A stretch of DNA of 64,000 bases from Phytomonas francai (Eukaryota; Euglenozoa; Kinetoplastea; Trypanosomatida; Trypanosomatidae), in the NCBI GenBank assembly GCA_001766655.1, contig MJCC01000007.1, positions 602,479 through 666,478 of the forward strand. The letters are read 5' to 3'. The notes below the pieces were generated by a model. It was not told the DNA's origin and did not search any database. It was given only the letters and a program-made list of their open reading frames with translations. This document shows, in pieces, positions 1 to 9,395 of the stretch. Numbering within the stretch: position 1 is the first letter of the stretch; each line of letters begins with the position of its first letter. The position numbers were made by a program, and so were the translations under genes.

Positions 1-1858
1 TGGGGCTGGGGCTGTAACTGAGGGGGCTGTAACTGGGGCTGGGGCTGGAATTGGGGCTGGGGCTGTAACTGGGGCTGGGGCTGGAATTGAGGGGGCGGGA
101 ACTGGGAGCACTGGGAGGGTTGGGAAGGCTGGGAGGGCGCGACCTCGCGCGCGCGCGCGTCGGGGCCGTCCGCATTCGCGTTCCCATGCGCGCGAGCGCG
201 AGGTCGCGGTTCACCCGCGCGAGCGCCGTCACCGCGTTGTAGACGCAGACCATCACCGAGGCGAAGACGTTGCCAAAGTAGACGAGCGGCAGGAGGATAT
301 TTGCGGCCTGGTGGGCGAGCGGCGGCGGCGGCACAGCCTGCGGGCACGCCGCGAGGGTGGCCGCCAGCCAGCCCTGCACGGCCTGGTCCTCGGCGAGGCA
401 GACCATGTGCAGCGTCGCCGACTCCGCCGCCCGCTCGCCGACGAGCGTGAGCGAGAACATCAGGGAGGTGGTCGTCTCGGACTCGAACAGGCATTTTTGC
501 AAGGTGTGCGAAAAGTTCTCGAGCCCGATATCCAGCAAGCAGAAGGCGTCGTTGACGCTATCCACGTGGATGGTGCGCGCGTTGAGGACGGAGAAGTCGC
601 TCATCGGGACGGCATCAGGCCCGACACCGCTGACGCCGTCCTCTACGCTTGGGTTGTCTCCCGGGTTTCCCGGCTGATACCCAACCCTCAGCACCATTTC
701 CACATTTTGGTTGTTCAAATCGAGCAAATCCACAACCGTTTTGGAGTCGAACACGATAAAAGACACCTCAACACGCACAAAGCGGTGTGGTTGGGTGGTG
801 CTAAATTCAGGCGGGAAATAATCCCCCCCACAGCCCTCGCTAGGGGTGTCGACGACAGGCACCCCTCTATCGCTGCTGCTCGGCAGCAAAGGTGAGATCG
901 CCTCGCCCTTATTGGATGCGGTCCGCCGAATTCCGCCTGAGGCGCTAGAAGCGGGCGAAAGATCCTGTGGTTGCGGCTCTTGGCCTTGCGCTAGGTACCG
1001 CTCCATGAGCAGTGTGATGCCCTTCGGGAAGAGGCCGAGCGCCTTGGGGGTGCCGATCAGCCCAAGGTGCCGCATCTCCCGCGTTCCGCCGTACATCAGC
1101 GCGATCGCATTCACGCAGTGGTCCATCACCGCATCCACCGCGGGTCTTAACGTATTACACAGGAGGGTATCCATCGGATGCCGCAGAGTATAGCTCGCCT
1201 GTCTACCCTCACCATCGCCGCTTGCCTCCCGATCCCCCGGCGAAAGCATAAACTCGACATTAAAAATGTGCCGTAGCAGCTCGTCGTTCGCGAAGGTCGG
1301 CGGCGGGTCATTCACTTCGGCCAGGCATCGCTGGAGCGTCTTCAGCTCCTTCTGGAGCGTATTACGGCAGATCTGGGAGCTATCGTGGCCCGCCGTACAC
1401 ATCGCCATCACCTCCTCCTCGCTCCACCGCACCGCCCAGAGCTGAATCCCGCCGCGGCCCACCGCCGTGGGCCCATCCCCGGGACTTCCGCCGCGCGAAG
1501 CCTCCGCGTGGTCCTCGGCATGGCTCGCCCCCCCCTCCTGGAAGTCGACGGCCTCGCGGAGGGGGCCCTCCGCGGGCGCCGTCGGGGGGGGGGACGATGG
1601 GCCCTCGCGCGCCCACGCCGGCCTCCCGTCCGCGCCGTCGTCGGGCGGCGTGCAGTTCTCCGCGAGCGCGGGCCGGCAAAGGTTCACCGCCCACGGTTCC
1701 TCCCGAAAGGACTGCAGGGCGACGTTCACGCACCACCGCACGCCGCGGCCTAACGCCGCCGAGCCGTTTCGTCGACGTTTCGTTAGGTCATCGTCGGATC
1801 GATTCGCGGTGTGTGGTTGGTCTGTTTCCGCGCAAGAGCGTTCAACCGCAGCTCGCAT
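1..1858 (-). CDS. Unknown protein with C-terminal Ser/Pro/Tyr repeats (3' end outside window)
   Basis: An open frame runs without a stop from an ATG at 1858 to the left edge, giving at least 619 codons. An in-frame TGA directly precedes this ATG, which fixes the start, and a short CTCTCTTGAG tract lies 12 bases upstream as a possible spliced-leader acceptor. I do not recognise the family. Residues 1-150 are Arg/Pro/Gly-rich and probably disordered. A more ordered helical part follows (motif LWAVRWSEEEV, then ELLRHIFNVEFML). Near residue 530 there is a hydrophobic stretch (ILLPLVYFGNVFASVMVCVY) that could be a membrane segment or a buried helix. The visible end is low complexity: a 12-residue unit, SYSPSPNSSPSP, repeats in frame. 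The stop lies beyond the window, so length and full repeat number are unknown. Coding status is well supported by the long stop-free frame; function is not. Confidence 0.7.
   Translation of the reverse strand, partial: MRAAVERSCAETDQPHTANRSDDDLTKRRRNGSAALGRGVRWCVNVALQSFREEPWAVNLCRPALAENCTPPDDGADGRPAWAREGPSSPPPTAPAEGPLREAVDFQEGGASHAEDHAEASRGGSPGDGPTAVGRGGIQLWAVRWSEEEVMAMCTAGHDSSQICRNTLQKELKTLQRCLAEVNDPPPTFANDELLRHIFNVEFMLSPGDREASGDGEGRQASYTLRHPMDTLLCNTLRPAVDAVMDHCVNAIALMYGGTREMRHLGLIGTPKALGLFPKGITLLMERYLAQGQEPQPQDLSPASSASGGIRRTASNKGEAISPLLPSSSDRGVPVVDTPSEGCGGDYFPPEFSTTQPHRFVRVEVSFIVFDSKTVVDLLDLNNQNVEMVLRVGYQPGNPGDNPSVEDGVSGVGPDAVPMSDFSVLNARTIHVDSVNDAFCLLDIGLENFSHTLQKCLFESETTTSLMFSLTLVGERAAESATLHMVCLAEDQAVQGWLAATLAACPQAVPPPPLAHQAANILLPLVYFGNVFASVMVCVYNAVTALARVNRDLALARMGTRMRTAPTRARARSRPPSLPNPPSAPSSRPLNSSPSPSYSPSPNSSPSPSYSPLSYSPSP
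27..98 (-). repeat. 36-bp tandem repeat encoding SYSPSPNSSPSP
   Basis: A 36-bp unit occurs twice in register (a 26-bp core starts at 27 and again at 63), with partial degenerate copies on the left. It is in frame with the left-edge gene and encodes 12 residues per unit. The array may continue outside the window. Confidence 0.8.
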
Positions 1859-2847
1859 TCACAACTAAAACTCAAGAGAGGCCCCACGTTCGTGTCAGTA
1901 CAAAGAATTTAACCAGCCAACACAGGTGCTAGGACAATTCCGTCGCAGATGCCGAGCAAATGTTAAAACGGAGAAAAAAAACGTTTTAGTCTCTTTTTTT
2001 AACTCCTAAATTATAGAGATATCAAGAAGAAAAGGCACCTTCAACTAAGCAATAAGAAAAACGTTCTAAATATACAATCCTATCGAAATAGAATATATGG
2101 TGATCGAAGCTAAACAAAAAACTGAATGATGAAGAAAAATATGGTACCGAAAAATATCCTTTCCCTTCCTTTTTCAGATATTTATATTTATATTTATATT
2201 TATATTTATATTTATAAGGGGAAACAAGAAAAAACGTGTTATCTACTGTCACTCGTCTTTAACAGTAACGGATGAAAAAAAGCCCTCCTCCTAACCTCCT
2301 CGTGTATGAATTTTTTAAACTGAAGAAATATTAGTTTCCAGAAACAATGGAACAATTAGCATGAACGTCCTAAGGTGGATTTTTCCAAAAAATCCTTTTC
2401 CTATATAAATAAAGAAGAAATATGAAAAAAAAAAAAACTAAAAAATGCGAACGAAAATGAGTTAAGATTCAATGGTTAATAAATTTCTCTGTATTCAATA
2501 CTAATATATACTAAAAATATACTGTAAAGAAACCTGTTCAGACGAAAATGCAAGGCAAAAGGGCGAGTGAAATAATTAGAATAAAAACAAATTTGAAAAG
2601 GTTTATTTACAAAGTAAAATAGGAATAGTAAAAGAATATTTGGCGAAAATATAACGTTTGTAAAAATACAGCATGGTATACAGTGTGGAATCAAGGCTAT
2701 ATATAGATATTGATAGATAGATAGCCTTGCGATTCGTTTTGTTTTATAAGACCTGTGAATCGCCGAAGAAAATGGGAGTTGTCAAAACAAAAAAAATCAT
2801 GTCAGACCAGGATTTCCGAACTTCATTTCTTCTGCAATCAAAAGCAG
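1859..2847. other. Intergenic, AT-rich
   Basis: No supportable gene. It holds a hexanucleotide array at 2178-2216 and A/T homopolymers. The open frames here are low-complexity products of the repeats. Confidence 0.7.
2178..2216. repeat. (TATATT)n microsatellite
   Basis: About six near-perfect copies of a TATATT/TATTTA hexamer between genes. Confidence 0.9.
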
Positions 2848-3486
2848 CTACAAACTAGACAAAAGCTCTTTTTTATCAGCCTCTAGGAATTTTCCAACTT
2901 CATGAAAGCACCTCAACGCGTTAATATGATCCGGTGGGGTGATCTTCATCACCAGCCACTGGAAAAGATCATTATCAAGCTGTCTGAGCAGCACATCATA
3001 CTCGTCGAGGAGTTCTTCTGACAACGTCATCACCTTACAGCGGGCGAAGTGTCCGAAGACAAGATCCATCTCCACCATCCCGCGATACTGCGATTGGTAC
3101 ATCAGGCGCCGCCGCTTTTGCTCGAGACCCTCCTCGCGGCTCCCCACGCGATTATCGCGGAAGGAATCCTCCGCGTCGGATACGAGTGCGGGCGCGGCAT
3201 CCTCAGCGCCCACTTGATTCGCCGGCCTCCCCCGTGGATTCTTTTCTTTCAAATCGGAGGGACCTTTTGCCAAGAAGTCGGTCGAAAAAGGCGCACCTCG
3301 AACGGGGCCGATGATGCTCGAGCGGAATTTGCTCTTCTCATCCTTCACGGCGTCGCCGCCGGGGCGCGCATCGGTCGGTGAAGTCGGACCCTTGGTGGCG
3401 TGCGCACGAAAAGCACCACCCAATGCGGTGAGGAGGAAAAATGTATTCGGCACCTGAACGAGCTTTGAACGAAGGCAAAGAAACAT
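2848..3486 (-). CDS. SDHAF2: Succinate dehydrogenase assembly factor 2-like (SDHAF2/Sdh5/YgfY family)
   Basis: This 212-residue protein carries the SDHAF2/Sdh5 (bacterial SdhE/YgfY) fold near residues 130-210. It shows the family pattern RRLMYQSQYRGMVEMDLVFGHF, then LDEYDVLLRQLDNDLFQWL and an acidic/Lys tail. The RG pair matches the conserved RGM/RGL motif needed for FAD attachment to the succinate dehydrogenase flavoprotein. The N-terminus (MFLCLRSKLVQVPNTFFLL) is hydrophobic/basic and fits a mitochondrial presequence. Residues 30-125 form a polar, probably disordered insertion that makes the protein longer than typical family members (roughly 100-170 residues). The role, inferred from the family, is flavinylation of complex II in the mitochondrial matrix. 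Confidence 0.8.
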   Translation of the reverse strand: MFLCLRSKLVQVPNTFFLLTALGGAFRAHATKGPTSPTDARPGGDAVKDEKSKFRSSIIGPVRGAPFSTDFLAKGPSDLKEKNPRGRPANQVGAEDAAPALVSDAEDSFRDNRVGSREEGLEQKRRRLMYQSQYRGMVEMDLVFGHFARCKVMTLSEELLDEYDVLLRQLDNDLFQWLVMKITPPDHINALRCFHEVGKFLEADKKELLSSL

Positions 3487-3979
3487 TTTTAATTAGAGTT
3501 TTCCTATTTTTGAATGTATTGGTTTTCGTTTTCCCCCACGGTTCCTCGCTAAAATTAGCTTATGATCTTGTTTTTTGGGGTTATTTAAGAGAAACTAGAG
3601 GGTGGAGGAAAGAAAAGACAAATATGATTATTAACCTATAAACATATATCTACACCTGTTGAATTAAGCGAGCAAAATACAGCGTGCCTTTCTCTGACTA
3701 CATGGGAAAGACAAAACCTCCAGTTTCGGTGTTTGCACAATTTATCCTCCAAGAAATCAGAACCCCAGCGCACGCATGCATATGAGCACAAACACACACT
3801 CCTGTGGTGCATCGACCCTTCTTCCCCCCTCCTCTCTCTTTCGAAGAAGCCTAAACATGAATGGGCAGGAGGAATATCGCCGAATCCTGGCACGCGCCCC
3901 CCCCCCCCCCCAAAAAAAAAGAGTAGAAAGCAATCCCACCCCTTCCATGGCCTCCATCCCCGGTAGCGTACGATCCCCC
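3487..3979. other. Intergenic
   Basis: No gene seen. A run of C followed by A lies at about 3896-3920, reading as T then G on the sense strand of the neighbouring genes. Open frames on both strands lack recognisable protein features. Confidence 0.6.
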
Positions 3980-4711
3980 TCACCAAAGCCCCTTACGCGC
4001 CGCGCGCTGCATCTTACTAAAGTTGCTTTTTATGCGCCGGGCCGTTTTAGACTGCGAAATAGCATGCGAGGGCGTCTTGATCGGCTCACCATCCGCAAGC
4101 GGGACCCACGACGCTTTCTGAATCATCTCCCTCACCTTCTTCAGACACGCCTCTTTGTTCTGAAACGCGCTGCGGTGCGCATGGCAGCTCACGACGAGCG
4201 TCCGGCCATCTGCCGTCAGCGCCCTCTGGTGCTCATTCTTCCGGATCCCCTGCATAACTGCCTCGTCAAAAAACTCCGAAAGCCTCCCCATGTCGACTCG
4301 CATTTCCACTTTACTGCTCGAGCTGTTCGTGCCCTGCCCGCCGGGCCCACTTCCGCGCGCCGTGCGCACGTCGTAAACGCCCTCGTCGAGCGAAATCGCC
4401 CTCGCGTGCGGAAATCGGAAGTACCCGCCGCCGTCAACGGGGGGCGGGTGAAAAAAACAAACAGCCCCGCGTAAATCCCGCGAGCGCCCGCCAAAACGGC
4501 GAATCGCGGCATCGCCGGGCCGCGATTTCCCGCCCCCGCGAAGAAAAGCCGCCGTTGGCGGGCGAAAAAGGCGCCAACGGCGACTTTCCTGCCGAGGGGC
4601 GCCCAAAAAGCCGCGTAAAAAAGGGAACGGCGCCGTGGGAGGGCCGCCGCCACGTTGGAGGAGCCCACGCAAAGGGGTACGCGCAAACGGACAGGGGAGA
4701 TGGCCTTGCAT
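3980..4711 (-). CDS. Mitochondrial ICT1-like peptidyl-tRNA hydrolase (class I release factor GGQ domain)
   Basis: This 243-residue protein ends in the short release-factor domain of the ICT1/MRPL58/YaeJ family. The catalytic GSGPGGQ motif is at about residues 120-126, followed by the typical NSSSSKVEMRVDM segment. A basic tail (QSKTARRIKSNFSKMQRAARKGLW) would insert into the ribosome, as in ICT1 and ArfB. It lacks the stop-codon-recognition domain of true release factors, so the inferred role is release of peptide from stalled or vacant-A-site mitochondrial ribosomes, free or as a mitoribosome component. Residues 1-95 are Arg/Pro/Gly/Phe-rich with no acidic residues before about position 42, consistent with a long presequence. 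The GC-rich 5' half has open shadow frames; the GGQ frame is the real one. Confidence 0.85.
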   Translation of the reverse strand: MQGHLPCPFARTPLRGLLQRGGGPPTAPFPFLRGFLGAPRQESRRWRLFRPPTAAFLRGGGKSRPGDAAIRRFGGRSRDLRGAVCFFHPPPVDGGGYFRFPHARAISLDEGVYDVRTARGSGPGGQGTNSSSSKVEMRVDMGRLSEFFDEAVMQGIRKNEHQRALTADGRTLVVSCHAHRSAFQNKEACLKKVREMIQKASWVPLADGEPIKTPSHAISQSKTARRIKSNFSKMQRAARKGLW

Positions 4712-5607
4712 GGCAGACTAAAAGTAGAAAAAGGGGAAAAAATGCAGGCAAGAAAGGCAGTCATTCACTGTTGGGGTTGGGGTTTTTAAGAACACTCACC
4801 GCTTCCACCCGCCTTTTTTCCCTCCATATCCTTCCTGACGTAAAGCTTTTTATCCATTTAGAAAAGCAACCGCTTCGTGAACCTCATAATCAATATACTC
4901 CTCAGAGTTCCTCATATACCCCTGCGTAGAGGTATTTTTATTGTGGCAACACGCGCAAACTTTTTTACTGGTCAATTACCGATCACACAAACACTCTGTT
5001 TTTTAGTCGGAAAGAAAAAAAAACAATTTTCAAAGAAAAAGCGTGATGTCCGATACTAGAAATCAGCGAAAATAGTAAAAAGTAAAGGCCCAAAAACAGC
5101 AAAAAAAATTCAACCTCATACTTAGAATCTTTGTGTGTAATATATTACTTGCTCCAAATAAGAATATGGTGGAGGTGAGCGCATGATATCAATTAATATT
5201 TATTGGTTTTACCTCCGCTTTCTACTAGTACGCACAAGATATTTTATCAAGAGATCATAAATAAACACAATAATGGCGAAAAGTATCCTATTAATTGATA
5301 ATAAGGTTCAGAACCTCCCCTTTTTATAGTTTGAAGATAAATTCTAGCGCAACTATCCGAGGAAAATAAGCACCAGCTATATATTAATACATTTATTTAT
5401 TTATTTTAAAAAGTGCATGCCAAACACGGTTAATGATAATTCAAAGGAGTAAAACTTCGAAAGGAAAAAGAGAACAAAATAGAACACTTGATTTCAAAAG
5501 AATTGATACGATTTCCCCCTTCCGGAACTCAATGAAAAGCAAACAACACATTAAATCTTTACAGCAGGGTTAGAAAAAGGTTTCAAAATCACTCGGTGAT
5601 TCTCCTG

Positions 5608-5654
5608 ATATATTATATATATGCATATATATATTTATATATATATATATATAT
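5608..5654. repeat. Imperfect (TA)n microsatellite
   Basis: Interrupted TA dinucleotide run including a GCATATA interruption. Confidence 0.9.
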
Positions 5655-5838
5655 CACTGGAAATGGAAATGGGAAAAGCAACATCGGTCATTTTCTACAC
5701 ATTCAAGGGAAGTGAGTTAGAAGCCTTCCAACAGCATTCTACATGTATATCGGTACAGTAAAAAGACCCCAAGGTTAACCTTTCCTACCCAAAAAAAAAT
5801 ATGTGCGGAAAGAAGAGAAATCCATGCATCATATGCTT

Positions 5839-5880
5839 ATATATATATATGTACATGTATATATATGTGTGTTTGTGTGT
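5839..5880. repeat. Mixed (TA)n/(TG)n microsatellite
   Basis: A TA run passing through GTACATG into a TG-rich run. Confidence 0.8.
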
Positions 5881-6194
5881 AGGTACGATACTAGTCATAA
5901 CAGCAAAACCCTTTTTGTTAATGTCCTTAATTAAACATACATATTCCTTTGAACGCCTTTTAGATAGGTATACTTAACTTCGTATTAATTTCGGCATGGC
6001 GCCTATCACTTTTACCCTGCTTTCGTCCAGCAGTGCGGCAAAGCTGGCAGGTAAAGCCTTGCTATGGAAACCGAAGTTCACGTGTACGTCCGTTTTTACA
6101 GAATCCAGCAGGGATTCAATCCAAACGTTGCGAAGCGGCGTCCGGGGTCTACTTTCCCATATTTTTTTTTGCGTTAATCCAGGCCTGGGATGGA

Positions 6195-7205
6195 TTAGAC
6201 CTCCTGCGAAGAGGGCTGGGTGGCGGCATATCTTCGCTTAAAATACCCGATGTCCTTATTCGCATTTGTACCGGAGGTGTACGAGCAATTCGTGTGGTTC
6301 TCGCGAAACGCGCGGATCTGCTCCAACGCGACGAAGGTGAAGAGAAAATGCGGGACCGAGCGCATGGTGTACGCGGTGGAGCCCTTGTACAGGCCCCGAA
6401 TCCCCTCCACCCGGTAGGTCTTCACAATCGTCGGAAGGAGGCTCAAGACGCCCCCGCCGACGCCCTTGCGCGAATTATTATAAACCCGTGTGGAGATGAC
6501 AAAAAGGGGGTTAAAACACAGCACCAAAATGCAGGTCGAGACGACCGACGACGCCGCGTGGACGCGCACGTCGGCGGACCCCCACCCCATGCGTTCGCAA
6601 AAATACCCCTTCAAACGGTCGTAGGTGGTGAGCTGGAGCATCGAGGCCAGGACGCCGACGAAAACGGAGATCGAGGAGCCCTGCCAGAGCCCAACGACGC
6701 CGTTCGCGCGGTAGATCTTGCGGAGGGCGTCGCGGACGCCTTTATAATCGTACTGCTGGCCAACAGAGACCCCCGCGGCCATCGCGCGGCCGGCATACTG
6801 CGATTGCAGGCGCGTTTTCACGAGCATAAAAGGGGAGGCGAGGCCGGCGCCGAGAAACCCGCAGACCCCGCCCGCGGCCACGCACGCCGCGAGGGAGTCC
6901 TCGCGGCCGAAAAGGTAGCCGAGGTCGGCCTTGACGGCGGGGTAAAGCCCGATCCGGACGCCGTTCTGCGTGGTCTGCCAAAGCATCGAGGAAAGGAGGC
7001 CTTTCTGGAGGGCGAGCGGGCCCTCCTCGCGGACCACGCGGAGCATTCCTTGGAAAAGGCTGCGGTAGACCACGGGGTACTGCCCCGCGCGGCGGAGCTC
7101 GCCCTGGAGCTGCAGGCGCGTCCGCATCGTATCGAAGGGATTCGAAAAGACGACGGCGAAGCAGGAGGAGAGGGCGCCGTCCACGATCATATCGAAGGAC
7201 GACAT
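6195..7205 (-). CDS. Mitochondrial carrier, SLC25A34/35/OAC1-like
   Basis: A 336-residue six-helix mitochondrial carrier with three repeats. The first signature is NPFDTMRTRLQLQGELRRAG, whose RLQLQGEL extension is characteristic of the SLC25A34/35 and yeast oxaloacetate carrier group. QKGL and NGVRIGLY follow, also typical. The second signature is SPFMLVKTRLQSQ and the third is NPLFVISTRVYNN. The acidic residue of Px[D/E]xx[K/R] is present only in repeat 1. The OAC1/SLC25A35 group usually keeps an acidic residue in repeat 3, so its loss here weakens the matrix salt-bridge network. Substrate is inferred from the subfamily as a dicarboxylate or related anion, not proven. The protein should lie in the inner mitochondrial membrane. 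A 20-C tract on the sense strand lies 53 bases upstream. Confidence 0.85.
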   Translation of the reverse strand: MSSFDMIVDGALSSCFAVVFSNPFDTMRTRLQLQGELRRAGQYPVVYRSLFQGMLRVVREEGPLALQKGLLSSMLWQTTQNGVRIGLYPAVKADLGYLFGREDSLAACVAAGGVCGFLGAGLASPFMLVKTRLQSQYAGRAMAAGVSVGQQYDYKGVRDALRKIYRANGVVGLWQGSSISVFVGVLASMLQLTTYDRLKGYFCERMGWGSADVRVHAASSVVSTCILVLCFNPLFVISTRVYNNSRKGVGGGVLSLLPTIVKTYRVEGIRGLYKGSTAYTMRSVPHFLFTFVALEQIRAFRENHTNCSYTSGTNANKDIGYFKRRYAATQPSSQEV

Positions 7206-7254
7206 CCGCGCAGAGAGGGGGTCAGTGGTTGCCTAGGTCGTTGGGTTCCCTTTT

Positions 7255-7278
7255 CTTTGGGGGGGGGGGGGGGGGGGG
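7255..7278 (-). promoter_or_regulatory. Poly-C tract and AG: probable spliced-leader acceptor of the carrier gene
   Basis: On the sense strand twenty C residues are followed by AAAG; the first AG is at 7256-7255. This leaves a 5' leader of about 49 bases before the ATG at 7205. A pyrimidine tract plus AG is the usual kinetoplastid trans-splicing signal; use of this AG is inferred. Confidence 0.5.
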
Positions 7279-8140
7279 TTGGTGTTTGAAATAAGGCAGG
7301 AGAGGGTTGGGTTAAAGCGGTTAGGGTTAGGGAGTGTCAATTCATACGTTTCAGAGGAACATTTTATGCCACCTTAACTACGAAAAATCAAAAACGCAAG
7401 ATTTGTTGGCTGGCGTGCAGAGCAACGCATGGAAATAATCTACACAGGGGACGGGGGGGGGTAGTGTAATCGAAATCAAATGTGTCCTCTATATACGCAG
7501 ATGTCTACATTGGATCTTTAGTTTCGTTTTGCGCCTATTGTTTTCAGCGCGCTTTCCACGTCTTGACGTAGAGCAAAAGAAGGTGAAAACAGTTCAAAAC
7601 GAAACAAAAGCCCCTAACAAACTCGGTTTCCTACTAATGAAATTAATCCTAGGCATACTCCGTACAGGCTTTCTTTTTAGCTTCACCGTTGATGATGACA
7701 ACCCCCCTCCCTCCTACAACGCCTAGAAAGTATCCGCGCACCTGTACGAAATACACATACAAACAAAAAAAAAAAGTGATGTCAAGCAAATTCATTCTCC
7801 CTAAATTAAAGATTCGCGAAAAGTTTTAATCGTATTGCATAACTATCTGATACTATTGTGAGAAACTAGCACACGCCCTATAATCCTAATACACATCGTC
7901 TTCCAAATCAAATGACCTTCACATTAAATGATTAATGGAGATCCCACAAAAAAAAAAAAAAAAAAACCATTTCACCCTGCGTAATCAATTAATAGTTTTG
8001 AAAAAAAAAATCGAAATCCTAATATGCATATGAATATTCTATTCGGTAAAGGGGGAGAAGTTATACTAAGAGGAGGGGGAGGGAGAGATGTCGTTTTCTG
8101 AATCATAACAAAAAAGCTCCGCGACATGCAGAACCAATTC
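7279..8140. other. Intergenic
   Basis: No gene seen. Contains exactly two tandem TTAGGG units at 7321-7332, an A run at about 7949-7966 and AT-rich DNA. The 7529-7726 plus-strand frame has no recognisable features. Confidence 0.6.
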
Positions 8141-8848
8141 CTAAGGAATGTGGCGGGTGAAGGTGCGCTTGCTATTCGGGCAGTCGCACACCCAATGCCG
8201 TATGTTCACCAGCACCACCTTCAACTCGCTCATCGCCTTCTCGCGGAACTCCTCCGGGATCTCCTTTCGCAGCGACTCCACCACCTCCACGCACGCGCAC
8301 AGGTACCGCTCCCTCTCCAGCGCATTCCACACCGCCCGCTGGATGTGAAAGCGCGTCTTCGCGAGGGCCGTGTAATGCCGCTCCGTCGTCGAGGCCCACT
8401 GGAGGACGTCCTTGAGGTAGTTGAGCTTCTCCTCGAGGTAGAGCCGCTCCCTCGCGCGCGAGGCGTGGTCGCCGAGCAGGAGCCGGTAGAAGGTGGACGG
8501 TTTGCGGTAGAGGAGGTCGAAAAGCGCCGCGTGGGAGTCGACGCGGTCCTGCCAGAACGGGTCGAAGTCGAAGCCCCAGGAGACGTGGAGCAATCGCGCG
8601 GTGTCGTCCTCGACGCCGCTGAGGAGGTAGCGCTCCGCCGGGCTCAGGTCGAGCCCCGCCGGCGCCTCGGCCTCCGCGACGTGCCAAAAATCGAAGCTCC
8701 GGTACGCCGCCGGCGAGGTAATTCGTTTAAACCAGCTCTCCTTCTTCGCCCAGTCCTCGCAGGCGATTTCGCCCCAGGTCGTGTAGATCCCACGCACGCC
8801 CGCGCGAATCGCAAGCGCCGCCATCGAAGAGACCCCAACGCGGCGCAT
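8141..8848 (-). CDS. Unknown, probably mitochondrial protein
   Basis: A 235-residue protein I do not recognise. The first 25 residues (MRRVGVSSMAALAIRAGVRGIYTTW) lack acidic residues and are Arg/Ala/Ser-rich, a good mitochondrial presequence. The rest is a compact, mostly helical, Trp/Tyr/Phe-rich globular domain (LLHVSWGFDFDPFWQDRVDSHAALFDLLYRKPS is notable) with no enzyme motif or membrane helix. The alternative frame at 8172-8687 is a GC-driven shadow. A lineage-specific subunit of a mitochondrial complex (mitoribosome or respiratory complex) is possible but unproven. Confidence 0.7.
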   Translation of the reverse strand: MRRVGVSSMAALAIRAGVRGIYTTWGEIACEDWAKKESWFKRITSPAAYRSFDFWHVAEAEAPAGLDLSPAERYLLSGVEDDTARLLHVSWGFDFDPFWQDRVDSHAALFDLLYRKPSTFYRLLLGDHASRARERLYLEEKLNYLKDVLQWASTTERHYTALAKTRFHIQRAVWNALERERYLCACVEVVESLRKEIPEEFREKAMSELKVVLVNIRHWVCDCPNSKRTFTRHIP

Positions 8849-9395
8849 TTGCTTCAGGCCACGGTGTTTTTCACGAGGGGTGGGAAACGGATCGCGAAGC
8901 CTTACCTAGGATTCAGTAATGCGTGTGTGGAAGCTTCCGCTTTGATGAATGTGCAATGGACGCGAGTAAAACTATATAGCGCAGAAAACCCTTTTTCCTT
9001 TGCTGCGAAAAGAAAAATACTTCAGAAATAGAGTTTAGAGCAAACTACGAATTCTCAGAATACATGGCGAATCGGTGGGGTCTCGAGTAAGTTCACCTAT
9101 TTAAGCCCCTCCCCGACCAGTGAATCTACTGTGCGGTAACGTAAAGTGACGCGAATCAAAGAGAACACCGAAAGCGCACTATTGGATCCCGCGACCCCTG
9201 CAGAACCCACGGAAACCTATTCTCACACGTATGAATTCCCTCCCATCGGACCCGAACATTCCTCGGTAATCCCAACAACCTGAAACCCAAGAAAGGGGGC
9301 ATCCCGCACGCTGCCACCCTTCTGGCCCCCCTCTCTCTCTCTCTCTCTTCTGTTTTTTTTTTCTTTTCAAAAAAAAAAAAAAACCCTCTGAACGA
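8849..9395. other. Intergenic
   Basis: No gene seen. Contains a CT run near 9331-9349 and a T-run/A-run pair at about 9353-9383 just after the stop of the J-domain gene. An open plus-strand frame crosses into this region from the 8141-8848 gene but is its shadow. Confidence 0.6.

Larger units (their letters stand above)
4712..6194. other. Intergenic, 1.5 kb, AT-rich
   Basis: No gene seen. Holds TA microsatellites at 5608-5654 and 5839-5880. No tRNA, snoRNA or spliced-leader motif was recognised by eye. Confidence 0.6.

Noticed and set aside
1380..1736. 118-codon minus frame near the left edge
   Set aside because: A different frame from the 619-codon open frame at 1-1858, which has a defined ATG and no stop.
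6033..7289. 418-codon plus-strand open frame
   Set aside because: It is the antisense of the mitochondrial carrier, whose minus-strand product has clear family motifs; the plus frame is Arg/His/Ala low complexity.
7321..7332. Two TTAGGG units, telomere-like
   Set aside because: Only two copies, internal, between ordinary genes; too short to mean an interstitial telomere.
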